A DNA stretch of 64,000 bases, from the NCBI RefSeq assembly GCF_001477625.1, contig NZ_CP013692.1, positions 4,960,001-5,024,000 of the forward strand. Reading direction: 5' to 3'. This DNA comes from Paucibacter sp. KCTC 42545. GTDB taxonomy: Bacteria > Pseudomonadota > Gammaproteobacteria > Burkholderiales > Burkholderiaceae_C. Below are positions 9,017 through 16,156 of the stretch, one piece after another (the stretch's first letter is position 1; each line of letters begins with the position of its first letter). The notes under the pieces are model-generated. The model saw nothing but the letters and a program-made list of their open reading frames with translations. It had not been told where the DNA came from and ran no database searches. The translations under genes were made by a program, and so were the position numbers.

Positions 9017-10014
9017 AATCAGGGTTCGTGGACTTGCCGGACGACGTTGAGGAGAACCCGCTGCTGCCGTCACGCCGCTCATCGATCTTGATCGTGGATG
9101 ATCAGGCGACGGTGCTGCAGTCGCTCTATCAGCTCTTCAAGGTCAGCTACGAGGTGTTCGTCGCCACCAATGGCGCGCAGGCGCTGAGCATGGTGAAGAT
9201 GAACCCGCCGGACCTCATCCTGCTCGATATGGTGATGCCCGGGATGAGCGGCATGGAGGTCTGCACGCAGTTGAAGGGCGACCCGGAGACGCAGAACATT
9301 CCGATCATCTTCCTGACCGCGAGTTCCAGCGTCGATGACGAAGCCCTGGGCCTGGATGCCGGTGCGGCTGATTTCATTTCCAAGCCTTTCAATCCAAGAA
9401 TCGTGCTGGTCCGGGTCAACACCCAGTTGCGGCTCAAAACCAAGTCCGACCTCTTGCGGCGGATTGCCAGAACAGATGCCTTGACCGGCCTGAGCAATCG
9501 GCGCCATTTCAACAGCACCCTGCTCAAGGAATGGCGCCGCTGCGCACGCAACGCGCTGCCGCTGTCCTTGGTTTTCATCGACGTGGACTTCTTCAAGCGC
9601 TTCAATGACATCTATGGCCACCCGATGGGCGACTACTGCTTGTCCTCGGTGGCTACGGCCATGAAGTCGCGCATCTGGCGGCCTGCTGATTTGTTAGCCC
9701 GTTATGGCGGCGAGGAGTTTGTCTGCCTTCTGCCGGAAACCCCGCTGGAGGGCGCGATCCATAAGGCCCAAGAACTCGAAGCCTCGGTGCGGTCCCTGGC
9801 GATTCCCCATGAGGGATCGAGTGTGGCCCCCGTGGTCACCATCAGCTTGGGCGCTGCGGCGGCCCACCCTGCCCAAGGTGATGAGCCCGGCCATTTGATC
9901 GATGCCGCGGACCGAATGCTTTACGAAGCCAAGGCGGGCGGGCGCGGGCAGGTCAGGTTTGTTCAAGTCGATGGCGATGCGCCGACATCAGTGGGCAGCG
10001 CTTCGTCTGATTGA
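9013..10014 (+). CDS. Response regulator diguanylate cyclase (REC-GGDEF)
   Basis: 333 residues with a GTG start inside a GTGA overlap with the kinase stop; AGGAAAG lies about 9 bp upstream. The REC domain (about 18-140) contains ILIVDDQ, phospho-acceptor Asp72 in LLDMVMPGMSG and the conserved Lys in ISKPFNP. The GGDEF domain (about 155-315) has DALTGLSNRR, the active-site GGEEF at residues 232-236 and, five residues before it, RPAD, which fits the allosteric RxxD inhibitory site. The enzyme should make cyclic di-GMP from two GTP, with phosphorylation promoting activity as in PleD/WspR-type proteins. Translational coupling makes it the likely output of the upstream phosphorelay. Confidence 0.92.
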   Translation: MKSGFVDLPDDVEENPLLPSRRSSILIVDDQATVLQSLYQLFKVSYEVFVATNGAQALSMVKMNPPDLILLDMVMPGMSGMEVCTQLKGDPETQNIPIIFLTASSSVDDEALGLDAGAADFISKPFNPRIVLVRVNTQLRLKTKSDLLRRIARTDALTGLSNRRHFNSTLLKEWRRCARNALPLSLVFIDVDFFKRFNDIYGHPMGDYCLSSVATAMKSRIWRPADLLARYGGEEFVCLLPETPLEGAIHKAQELEASVRSLAIPHEGSSVAPVVTISLGAAAAHPAQGDEPGHLIDAADRMLYEAKAGGRGQVRFVQVDGDAPTSVGSASSD

Positions 10015-10089
10015 GCCCTGCAGCGGGCCGCCCTCAGCCTCGCGCCCGAGGCGCCAGGAAAGCTGCCTCGGCCCTTCAGCTCGGCGGTC

Positions 10090-10926
10090 TTACATGCCCT
10101 TGAACAACTGCGTATAGCTGCGGCTGACTTCGAGCTTTTCCGTCACGCCTTTGACGCCCACCATCTGGCGGCCGCGGAAGTCGCGGGTGATGCCGTCGAT
10201 GGCGCGGGCGTTGACCAGGGTGGAACGGTGGATCTGCCAGAAGAGGGCGGGGTCCAGCTCATCGACCAGCTCTTTGATCGGCTTGCGGATCAGGGCTTCG
10301 ACGCGGGCGGTTTGCACCCGGGTGTATTTCTCGTCGCTGATGAAGAAGAGCACGTCTTCCACCGGAATCATCTGGATGGCCTGGCCCACCGTGGCCTGGA
10401 TCCATTGCAGGTATTTGGGTGCACCGCCGGGGTTGAGCTGGGATGAGAGCTTGTGCAGCAGCTGCTGCAGCGGCGCGCTGGCCCGGGCGGCGGAAGACTC
10501 ATCGGCAGCTTCGCCATCGGCCTGCTTGAGCGTCAGGCGCTTTTTGATGCGGTCCACCGTCACCAGCAGGCGCTCACGCTCGGCTGGTTTGAGCACATAG
10601 TCGGCCACGCCTTGCTCGAAGGCTTCGACGGCATATTGGTCGTAGGCGGTGATGAAAACAATCTCGGGCACCAGCCAATCGTCGTCCTCGGGCAGCTGGG
10701 CAATTTGGCGGGCGGCGTCCACGCCGGTGAGGCCGGGCATGCGGATGTCCAGGAACACCAGCTCGGGACGATGTTGGCGCACCAATTCCACCGCCTCGAT
10801 GCCGTTCTTGGCCTCGGCCACGATCTCCAGCTCGGGCCAGACTTCCATCAGCCGGCTGCGCAGTTGCTCGCGCATCAGGCGCTCGTCATCGGCAAGAATG
10901 GCGCGTACGGATTTGCTTTGATTCAT
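10090..10926 (-). CDS. LytTR-family response regulator
   Basis: 278 residues. The receiver domain (about 7-130) carries ADDE, phospho-acceptor Asp60 (FLDIRMPG), a T in FITAYD and K in VLKPAE. After an Ala/Ser-rich linker comes a C-terminal LytTR DNA-binding domain (about 175-275) with DVLFFISDEKYTRV and FWQIHRSTLVN, similar to AlgR/LytR. It is the last gene of a leftward three-gene group: sensor kinase (12822-11440), membrane protein (11443-11000), regulator. The partner should be the PF06580-type kinase of the same group. Target genes are not evident; 73 bp separate it from the membrane protein gene. Confidence 0.9.
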   Translation of the reverse strand: MNQSKSVRAILADDERLMREQLRSRLMEVWPELEIVAEAKNGIEAVELVRQHRPELVFLDIRMPGLTGVDAARQIAQLPEDDDWLVPEIVFITAYDQYAVEAFEQGVADYVLKPAERERLLVTVDRIKKRLTLKQADGEAADESSAARASAPLQQLLHKLSSQLNPGGAPKYLQWIQATVGQAIQMIPVEDVLFFISDEKYTRVQTARVEALIRKPIKELVDELDPALFWQIHRSTLVNARAIDGITRDFRGRQMVGVKGVTEKLEVSRSYTQLFKGM

Positions 10927-10999
10927 GGTGCGGGGATGAGTGGGAGGTGAGTGTGGCGGTCCACACTGGCAGGCAAGCAGGCTGTGGATTCTGACTGAA

Positions 11000-11443
11000 T
11001 CAGCCTGCTTTGGTGGGATTGGCAGGCCTAGCGAGCGGCGAGGGCGGCGCCGCCTTCTTCGGCGAGCGCAGCAGCAGCCACAAAAGCAGCAGCATCACCA
11101 GCACCGGCGAGGCCAGCAAGCTGCCCAGGCTCAAAGCACCCAGCAGCACGGCACCCAGTACCAGGCCGAGGATCAGCAGCGGCAGGCCCAGACTTAACAG
11201 CAGCACCAAGGGCAGGGCGATGCAAATCACCACACCCGCCAGCACGCAGATGGCCAAGGCGCTGACGCTGTCACCGAAGAAGTCGCTGCCCTCAAAGCTC
11301 AGCTCCTGGCCGTTGACGGTGACGTGGATGCCCGGCATGTCTGAGAAGGCCTGCCAGAGCGCGCCGCCGGTCAACATGGCCAGCAGCGCCATGCCGATGG
11401 CCAGAATGATCAAGATCTTGAAGGCATTGCCAATCGCTCTCAT
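11000..11443 (-). CDS. Small multi-pass membrane protein between kinase and LytTR regulator
   Basis: 147 residues. A first hydrophobic helix (about 9-27) is followed by a short polar segment with HVTVNGQELSFEG, and then by two or three strongly hydrophobic helices (about 58-127) and a basic/proline tail. I do not recognise a named family. The start codon overlaps the stop of the upstream sensor kinase by 4 bp (ATGA), so the two are translationally coupled. Its position in the operon suggests an accessory or sensory subunit of the two-component system, but that is inference from context only. Confidence 0.7.
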   Translation of the reverse strand: MRAIGNAFKILIILAIGMALLAMLTGGALWQAFSDMPGIHVTVNGQELSFEGSDFFGDSVSALAICVLAGVVICIALPLVLLLSLGLPLLILGLVLGAVLLGALSLGSLLASPVLVMLLLLWLLLRSPKKAAPPSPLARPANPTKAG

Positions 11444-12822
11444 GCTTGCGCTCCCTCATAGCCTCGGCTGCGGTAGGGCACGGTGATACACACCACGCAA
11501 CCCGAGGGTTGGTTTTCTGTAATGGACACGGCGGCTTTGGCGCCGTACAGCAGGTTCAGGCGTTCGCGGATATTGGCCAGGCCCACGCCGGTGCCGGCGG
11601 TGGCCGCGCGGCCGAAGCCCAGGCCCGTGTCGGCCACGCTGACGGCCAGCTTGCCGTGCAGGATCTCGGCCTTGACGGTCAAGGTGCCGCCCTCGGCCTT
11701 GGGCTCCAGGCCATGCTTGATGGCGTTTTCCACCAGGCTTTGCATCATCATGGGCGGGAACTCGGCGGACAGCAGGCCGTCGGGCACATCGATCACGGTG
11801 TGCAGGCGCTCTTCCATGCGCACCTTCAGAATTTCCAGATAGGGCTTGATGACGGCCAGCTCGCGGCCCAGGTCGCGCACGCCGGAGGCATTGGCCTCGC
11901 GCATGGTGGGCATGGAGGCACGCAGCAGGGCGATCAGGTTCTTCTGCATGATGGAGGCGCGCGGCGGGTCGGTTTCGATCAAGTGATCGATCGAAGCCAG
12001 GGTATTGAACAGAAAGTGCGGCTCCACCTGGGCTTGCATGGCGGCCATGCGGGCTTCCACCACCTGGCGCTTGAGCGACTCGGCCTCGGCCGTCTCGGTC
12101 GCTTGTGCGGCCTTGACCTCGGCCTGGATGCGACCCTTGTAAGTGATCTTGATGATGGCCGATGCCAGCACCAGCAAGACCGAGAGATTGGACAGAAAGT
12201 CCCCCAGGCTGATCACCGTGGTGCGCTTGCGGGTGCTGCGGGTGGCTTCGCGCACGGCGTCCCGGGCTTCTCGTGCGGCTTGTTGGGCGGCTTCTCGGGC
12301 GTCCTTGACGGATTCCTCGATGCTTTGCTGCGCCTCTTCGATGGCCCCGCGAATCTCCTCGGTGTTGGCGCCCTTGGGCAGGTCGATGCGCACGCCGGGC
12401 ATGCTGTCGTCGACTTCGCCTTCATTGCCCGAGGCCGCTGATGCACCCCCACTGGCGGCAGCCGCCGGCGCTGCGCCCTTGCGCGGGGTGATGCGCACGC
12501 CCTTGTCGTCGATGCTGATCTCGTAGTGGATGGGCTTATCGAACTTGGGGCTGGGTTTGCTGTGCTTGCTGCTGGTCGGCGCCGGTGGTTCGGGCGGGCT
12601 GACGGGCTCGTCAAACAGCACTTGCTCGTTGATGCGCCAGGTGAAAGGCGGCAGGTCTTGCAGGATATTGGCCGCGATGATCAGGGCCAGAGACAAGACC
12701 ACAAAGCGCCGCCAGCTGATGCTGACCAGCCAGCTGGCATAAACGTGGAAACCCGCCACCACGGCTTTGGCAAAAGTTTGCCAGCGCGCGTAGATTGTTG
12801 GGGACAGGGGGGCAGCGTTCAT
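11440..12822 (-). CDS. LytS/YehU-type sensor histidine kinase (PF06580)
   Basis: 460 residues. An N-terminal helix (about 37-54) is followed by a periplasmic region of about 140 residues with a charged, Ala/Glu/Arg-rich stretch (about 150-200) that looks like a coiled coil, and then a second membrane helix (about 205-225). The cytoplasmic part has the His_kinase signature with phospho-acceptor His269 in EPHFLFNTLASIDHL, and a HATPase domain with SLVENAIKHG, ADTGLGFG and GVGLANIRERL. The domain set matches kinases that signal to LytTR regulators, and such a regulator is two genes downstream. The periplasmic coiled coil is not a sensor type I recognise. Confidence 0.88.
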   Translation of the reverse strand: MNAAPLSPTIYARWQTFAKAVVAGFHVYASWLVSISWRRFVVLSLALIIAANILQDLPPFTWRINEQVLFDEPVSPPEPPAPTSSKHSKPSPKFDKPIHYEISIDDKGVRITPRKGAAPAAAASGGASAASGNEGEVDDSMPGVRIDLPKGANTEEIRGAIEEAQQSIEESVKDAREAAQQAAREARDAVREATRSTRKRTTVISLGDFLSNLSVLLVLASAIIKITYKGRIQAEVKAAQATETAEAESLKRQVVEARMAAMQAQVEPHFLFNTLASIDHLIETDPPRASIMQKNLIALLRASMPTMREANASGVRDLGRELAVIKPYLEILKVRMEERLHTVIDVPDGLLSAEFPPMMMQSLVENAIKHGLEPKAEGGTLTVKAEILHGKLAVSVADTGLGFGRAATAGTGVGLANIRERLNLLYGAKAAVSITENQPSGCVVCITVPYRSRGYEGAQA

Positions 12823-12957
12823 GGGGTGGGGACCTAGCTTCGTCGTTTGTTCGCACTGTACGCAAGCCGAGCGGACTCAGCCCGGTGCAGGCGATGCGCT
12901 GTGGCGCCAAACGGCTGAAATGCAGATCCGGGCGATAGTCCGTGGCGCCCTGCCGAC

Positions 12958-12997
12958 AAAAAACAAGGCCCGTGCCCCTGTGCAGGGGGACGGGCCT
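12958..12997 (-). terminator. Rho-independent terminator of the cytochrome b561-YceI group
   Basis: On the minus strand an 8-bp stem (AGGCCCGT at 12990-12997 side, ACGGGCCT at 12966-12973) encloses a C/G-rich inner hairpin and is followed by TG and a run of six T. It lies about 60 bp beyond the stop of the first YceI gene (13056), where transcription from 14931 should end. Confidence 0.75.
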
Positions 12998-13055
12998 CGG
13001 CTTGGCCTTGCCGGCGGTGCAGGCGCTGCGCGCGGCTCCGCCTGCTCTTCGGCAA

Positions 13056-13625
13056 TTACTGCTTGATGGCTTCGACTTGGATGATCAGCTTGACGTTCTT
13101 GGGGAAGCCGTAAGCCAGACCGTAGTCGATGCCCCACTGGGTGCGGTCGATCACGGCTTCAAAGTCGCCACCGCAAACTTCGCGCTTGAGCATGGGGCTT
13201 TGGTAGCAGTTGAAGTTGGTGGCCTTGAGGGTCACCGGCGCGGTCTTGTCCTTCAGGGTCAGCTGGCCTTGCACTTCGCTGACCTTGTCGCCGTTGAAGC
13301 TGAACTTGTCGCCAACGAACTTGGCGGTGGGGAACTTGTCGGACGAGAAGAAGTCGTCGCCTTGCAGATGCTTGTTCATGCCGGGCACGCCGGTGTTCAC
13401 CGAGGCGATGTCGAAGCTGATCTCGACCTTGCCGGTCTTGGCGGCCTTGTCGAGCTGAACCGTGCCCTCCTTCTTGTCAAAGCGGCCGCGGTTGGTCGAG
13501 GTGCCGAAGTGCGAGATCTCGTAGGTCACGAAGGTGTGGGTGGGTTCGATCGTGTAGGTGGCGGGTTCCGCTTGGGCCAGGCCGCACAGGCTCAGTGCGG
13601 CGATGAAAAATGCTGCTGTCTTCAT
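13056..13625 (-). CDS. YceI family periplasmic protein
   Basis: 189 residues with a clean signal peptide (MKTAAFFIAALSLCGLAQA). The mature part is a YceI-like lipocalin barrel: the start YTIEPTHTFVTYEISHFGTSTNRGRF, the KTGKVEISFDIASVNTG strand and the end WGIDYGLAYGFPKNVKLIIQVEA are hallmark YceI segments. YceI proteins bind long polyisoprenoids in a central cavity. It follows a second YceI gene and a cytochrome b561 gene on the same strand, a common arrangement in proteobacteria, and is followed by a terminator. Only a weak AAGAAAG ribosome site precedes the ATG. Confidence 0.9.
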   Translation of the reverse strand: MKTAAFFIAALSLCGLAQAEPATYTIEPTHTFVTYEISHFGTSTNRGRFDKKEGTVQLDKAAKTGKVEISFDIASVNTGVPGMNKHLQGDDFFSSDKFPTAKFVGDKFSFNGDKVSEVQGQLTLKDKTAPVTLKATNFNCYQSPMLKREVCGGDFEAVIDRTQWGIDYGLAYGFPKNVKLIIQVEAIKQ

Positions 13626-13712
13626 GGATGGTTCTTTCTTGATTGAGAGCGTTGCTTGGGGTGGTGCGAGGGAAAACGAACTGAGAGAAATCGATTAAAT
13701 GAGGCGGAGCAG

Positions 13713-14345
13713 TTAAAGCGCGGCCACGCCGTTGAAGGCCAGCTTGAACTTCACTTGCACTTCGTTGGCCACCATGGAGGTGTCGGCCCATTCGCCGTCG
13801 CCGATCTTGAATTCCAGGCGCTTGAGCACAAAGCTGCCGGTGGCAGTGCTCAGCTTGCCCGATTGCGTCAGGGTGATGGGAACGACGATGTCGCGGCTCT
13901 GGCCCTTGATGCTCAGCTTGCCGCTGACTTCAAACTTGCCACCGCCGATGGCTTTGATGGCGCTGCTCTGGAAGTTGGCTTGGGGCAGCTTCTTGCTGTC
14001 AAACCAGGCCGGCTTGGCCAATTCAGCATCAAATTCGGCCGCGCCCAGGCTGACGCTGGCCAGATCGATGGTGAAGCTGACCCGGCCGGCTTCCGGCTTC
14101 TTCGGGTCGAAGGCGAGTTGAGCGTCAAAGCGCTTGAAGTGGCCGTCCACCGGCACGCCCATTTGCTTGCTGATGAAGCTCAGCTCGCTCTGGGCGGCCA
14201 GGAACTGAATTGGCGCCGCGGCAGCAGCAGCCGGCGCGGCGGCTGGCTTGGCTTGGGCCTGGGCGGCAAAGGCGGGCAGCAGCAGGGCGCTGCTCAAGGC
14301 GAGTGCGCTCAGGGCGGAGCGGCGCAAAAATCGGGCGGTGTTCAT
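13713..14345 (-). CDS. YceI family protein (second copy)
   Basis: 210 residues from the ATG at 14345, chosen because AAGGAG sits 6 bp upstream and the protein then begins with a good signal peptide (MNTARFLRRSALSALALSS and a later AQA site); the open frame could extend 12 codons further. After an Ala/Pro linker, residues about 50-210 follow the YceI pattern (LSFISKQMGVPVDGHFKRF, GRVSFTIDLASVSLG, WADTSMVANEVQVKFKLAF). It is less like the downstream copy than a recent duplication would be. Its upstream neighbour is cytochrome b561, 25 bp away, so the three are probably one transcript. Confidence 0.88.
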   Translation of the reverse strand: MNTARFLRRSALSALALSSALLLPAFAAQAQAKPAAAPAAAAAAPIQFLAAQSELSFISKQMGVPVDGHFKRFDAQLAFDPKKPEAGRVSFTIDLASVSLGAAEFDAELAKPAWFDSKKLPQANFQSSAIKAIGGGKFEVSGKLSIKGQSRDIVVPITLTQSGKLSTATGSFVLKRLEFKIGDGEWADTSMVANEVQVKFKLAFNGVAAL

Positions 14346-14370
14346 AGGACTCCTTGGACAACGAGTAGGT

Positions 14371-14931
14371 TCAACGGCCACGGCCGGGCAGCATGCGCTG
14401 GACTAGACCGTCCCGGTCGATGAAGTGGTGTTTCAGCGCGCCGCCCACATGCAGCACGACCAGCAAGGCCATCGCCCAGGCCAGCAGTTCATGGGCGTCC
14501 TTGAGCAGGTCGGCCAGGGCTTTGTCCTTGGGGACGAAATCCGGCAGCGGGATCACGCCGAACCACACGATGGGGAAGCCTGCTGCGGAGCTATAGGCCC
14601 AGCCGACCAGGGGCACGGCGAAAAAGAGCGCGTACAAGAGGCCGTGGGTGATGTGGGCCACAAAAGCCTGCCAGCGCGGCATGGGCAAGTCGGCCGGTGG
14701 TTTGTGGCTCAAGCGCCAGAGCAGGCGCAAGGCCGACAGGGCCAGGATGGTGACGCCAGCCCATTTGTGCCAGTTGTAGAGCTTCAGCCGATTGGGGGAG
14801 AAGGGCAGATCCGCCATGTACAAGCCCATGCCGAAGGCGCCCACAATCGCCACCGCCAGCAGCCAGTGCAGGGCAATCGCGGGGGCGCTGTAGCGGGTGG
14901 CGGCTGAGGACGTGGCGATCTGATGACGCAT
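14371..14931 (-). CDS. Cytochrome b561
   Basis: 186 residues with four transmembrane helices: about 18-36 (AIALHWLLAVAIVGAFGMGL), 52-70, 91-110 and 147-165. Histidines in HWL, HKWAG, HGLLYALFF and VVLHVGGALKHH fit haem-b ligation in the cytochrome b561/b562 family, which move electrons from quinol across the inner membrane. It leads the leftward group with two YceI genes. Such pairs are seen in other proteobacteria, though the electron acceptor is generally not known. Confidence 0.88.
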   Translation of the reverse strand: MRHQIATSSAATRYSAPAIALHWLLAVAIVGAFGMGLYMADLPFSPNRLKLYNWHKWAGVTILALSALRLLWRLSHKPPADLPMPRWQAFVAHITHGLLYALFFAVPLVGWAYSSAAGFPIVWFGVIPLPDFVPKDKALADLLKDAHELLAWAMALLVVLHVGGALKHHFIDRDGLVQRMLPGRGR

Positions 14932-15116
14932 GGCGAAGATCCTGTCTGAGCGGTGTTGACTTGACGCTAGTGTGAGCCCTGACGCCTGAGCGCGGATTCA
15001 CCCCGCTTGACGCCAAGGTTCAGTGAATTTGAACACCCCTGAGCCAGCTGCGGGCATGTCATGCCCTGGTCACAGGCGGCAGCACAAGATAGCGGCTGCA
15101 GTTAAGGGGTTGAGTG

Positions 15117-15704
15117 ATGGATATTGTTTGCAAGATCGAGGCCTTGTTCGAGCGCCGAGGTGCCACGCTTTACAGCGGCGAACATCTGGCCCGCCGGGAG
15201 GCGGTGACTGCGCTGGCCCACGCACTGCAGTGCGCACAACTGGCCGAATGGGCACACGCCGACAACACCCTGGTGGCCGCAGCGCTGTTGCATGACTTGG
15301 GCCAGCTGCTGGATGGCGCGGCCGAGGACGCCTTACGCAATGATCACCATGAGCTACGGGCACTAACTTTTCTTTCAGGTGGAGGCTTTGGCCCCGCTGT
15401 GCTGGAGCCGATCAGCCTGCATGTGCAGGCCAAGCGCTATCTGGTGGCCACGGATGAAAGCTATGGCGAGAGCTTGTCGCTGGCCTCGCGCCATTCACTG
15501 GCTTTGCAGGGCGGGCCGATGAATGCCGAAGAGCGCCTGCTCTTCCTGGCCCAGCCGCATGCCAGCCGGGCCTTGCAGCTGCGCCGCTGGGACGATCTGG
15601 CCAAACACCCCGGCAAGCGCACGCCGCCGCTGGCCTATTACCTGGACCTGCTTGACGCAGTTTTAAGGGACAGCCAACAAGTCAAACGCGTGGCTGTTGC
15701 CTGA
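15117..15704 (+). CDS. HD-domain phosphohydrolase/oxygenase, PhnZ-like
   Basis: 195 residues from the ATG at 15117, preceded by AAGGGG; a GTG lies one codon earlier. It resembles the HD proteins related to PhnZ: the start IEALFERRGATLYSGEHL, HALQCAQLAEWAHADNTLVAAALLHDLGQ with the metal-binding HD pair, a following NDHHELRAL, and RRWDDLAKHPGK near residue 165. PhnZ is a mixed-valent di-iron oxygenase that cleaves an organophosphonate. No phosphonate genes lie nearby, so the substrate here is open and a different small phospho-compound is equally possible. Confidence 0.6.
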   Translation: MDIVCKIEALFERRGATLYSGEHLARREAVTALAHALQCAQLAEWAHADNTLVAAALLHDLGQLLDGAAEDALRNDHHELRALTFLSGGGFGPAVLEPISLHVQAKRYLVATDESYGESLSLASRHSLALQGGPMNAEERLLFLAQPHASRALQLRRWDDLAKHPGKRTPPLAYYLDLLDAVLRDSQQVKRVAVA

Positions 15705-15724
15705 GGCGAGCCCCGTTTGCGCAG

Positions 15725-15895
15725 ACCCATGTCTTTCGGCATCCCTCTTGAGAGGGATAGCGGTGGCGCCAAGCGCCGGGAATACTGGGCACCAGATTGA
15801 CACGCCGCCTGGACCTCGGCGTGTTGATCGAGGGGAGGAGTGCTATGCCGACAATCAAAGCCCGCAAGGGTGGCGATTGTCGGCTTAGTTTTTTG
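15725..15895 (+). ncRNA. Candidate structured RNA, about 170 nt
   Basis: Three hairpins follow one another before a terminator: ATCCCTC-TTGA-GAGGGAT at 15741-15758, GGCGC-CAA-GCGCC at 15765-15777, and a 13-pair stem (15795-15807 with 15817-15829) that includes two G-U pairs. The G-U pairs would be A-C mismatches on the other strand, which favours an RNA read rightwards. An AGGGGAGGAG purine tract at 15830-15839 is left unpaired. I do not recognise a known family. It might be a free small RNA or a long 5' leader with an attenuator ahead of the kinase gene. Confidence 0.35.
15847..15895 (+). terminator. Rho-independent terminator
   Basis: A perfect 10-bp stem, GCCGACAATC (15847-15856) and GATTGTCGGC (15875-15884), with an 18-nt loop, is followed by TTAG and a run of six T. 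It would end transcripts from the HD-domain gene or from the candidate small RNA, about 260 bp before the kinase start. Confidence 0.7.
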
Positions 15896-16156
15896 TGCCG
15901 ACCGTTCGTGCGGCAGGCCTTGGTTTTGCGTGCGCAATGCGCCCCGCGAGCGAGTGAAACGCAGTGCTGGGGCCCAGTTTTCGCTGCGCCGACTTGGATC
16001 GTTAGTATTCACCTTCGATGGGCGCGTTTGGCCACCCAAACTAGGGTGTCTGCCCAAGTCCTGCGGGCTGACCTGGGCAGTATGCTCGGTGGCTTTGCAA
16101 AGTGCGGCGCTCAGCCGCGCGCGCGAGGCGCCGAGAGCGCTTGTTTGGGACCTGTC

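Larger units (their letters stand above)
15705..16156 (+). other. 452-bp intergenic stretch holding tandem hairpins
   Basis: No convincing gene is present. The frame of the downstream kinase stays open back to 15797, but the extra residues are rich in Cys, Trp and Arg and unlike any kinase N-terminus, so I treat this part as non-coding. The first half holds a series of hairpins ending in a terminator (separate entries). The second half has a weak stem (CTGCCCA ... TGGGCAG, about 16050-16082) and presumably the promoter of the kinase gene. Confidence 0.6.

Noticed and set aside
15797..16156. N-terminal extension of the kinase at 16157
   Set aside because: The extra residues are rich in Cys, Trp and Arg, cross a terminator, and do not look like a kinase N-terminus.
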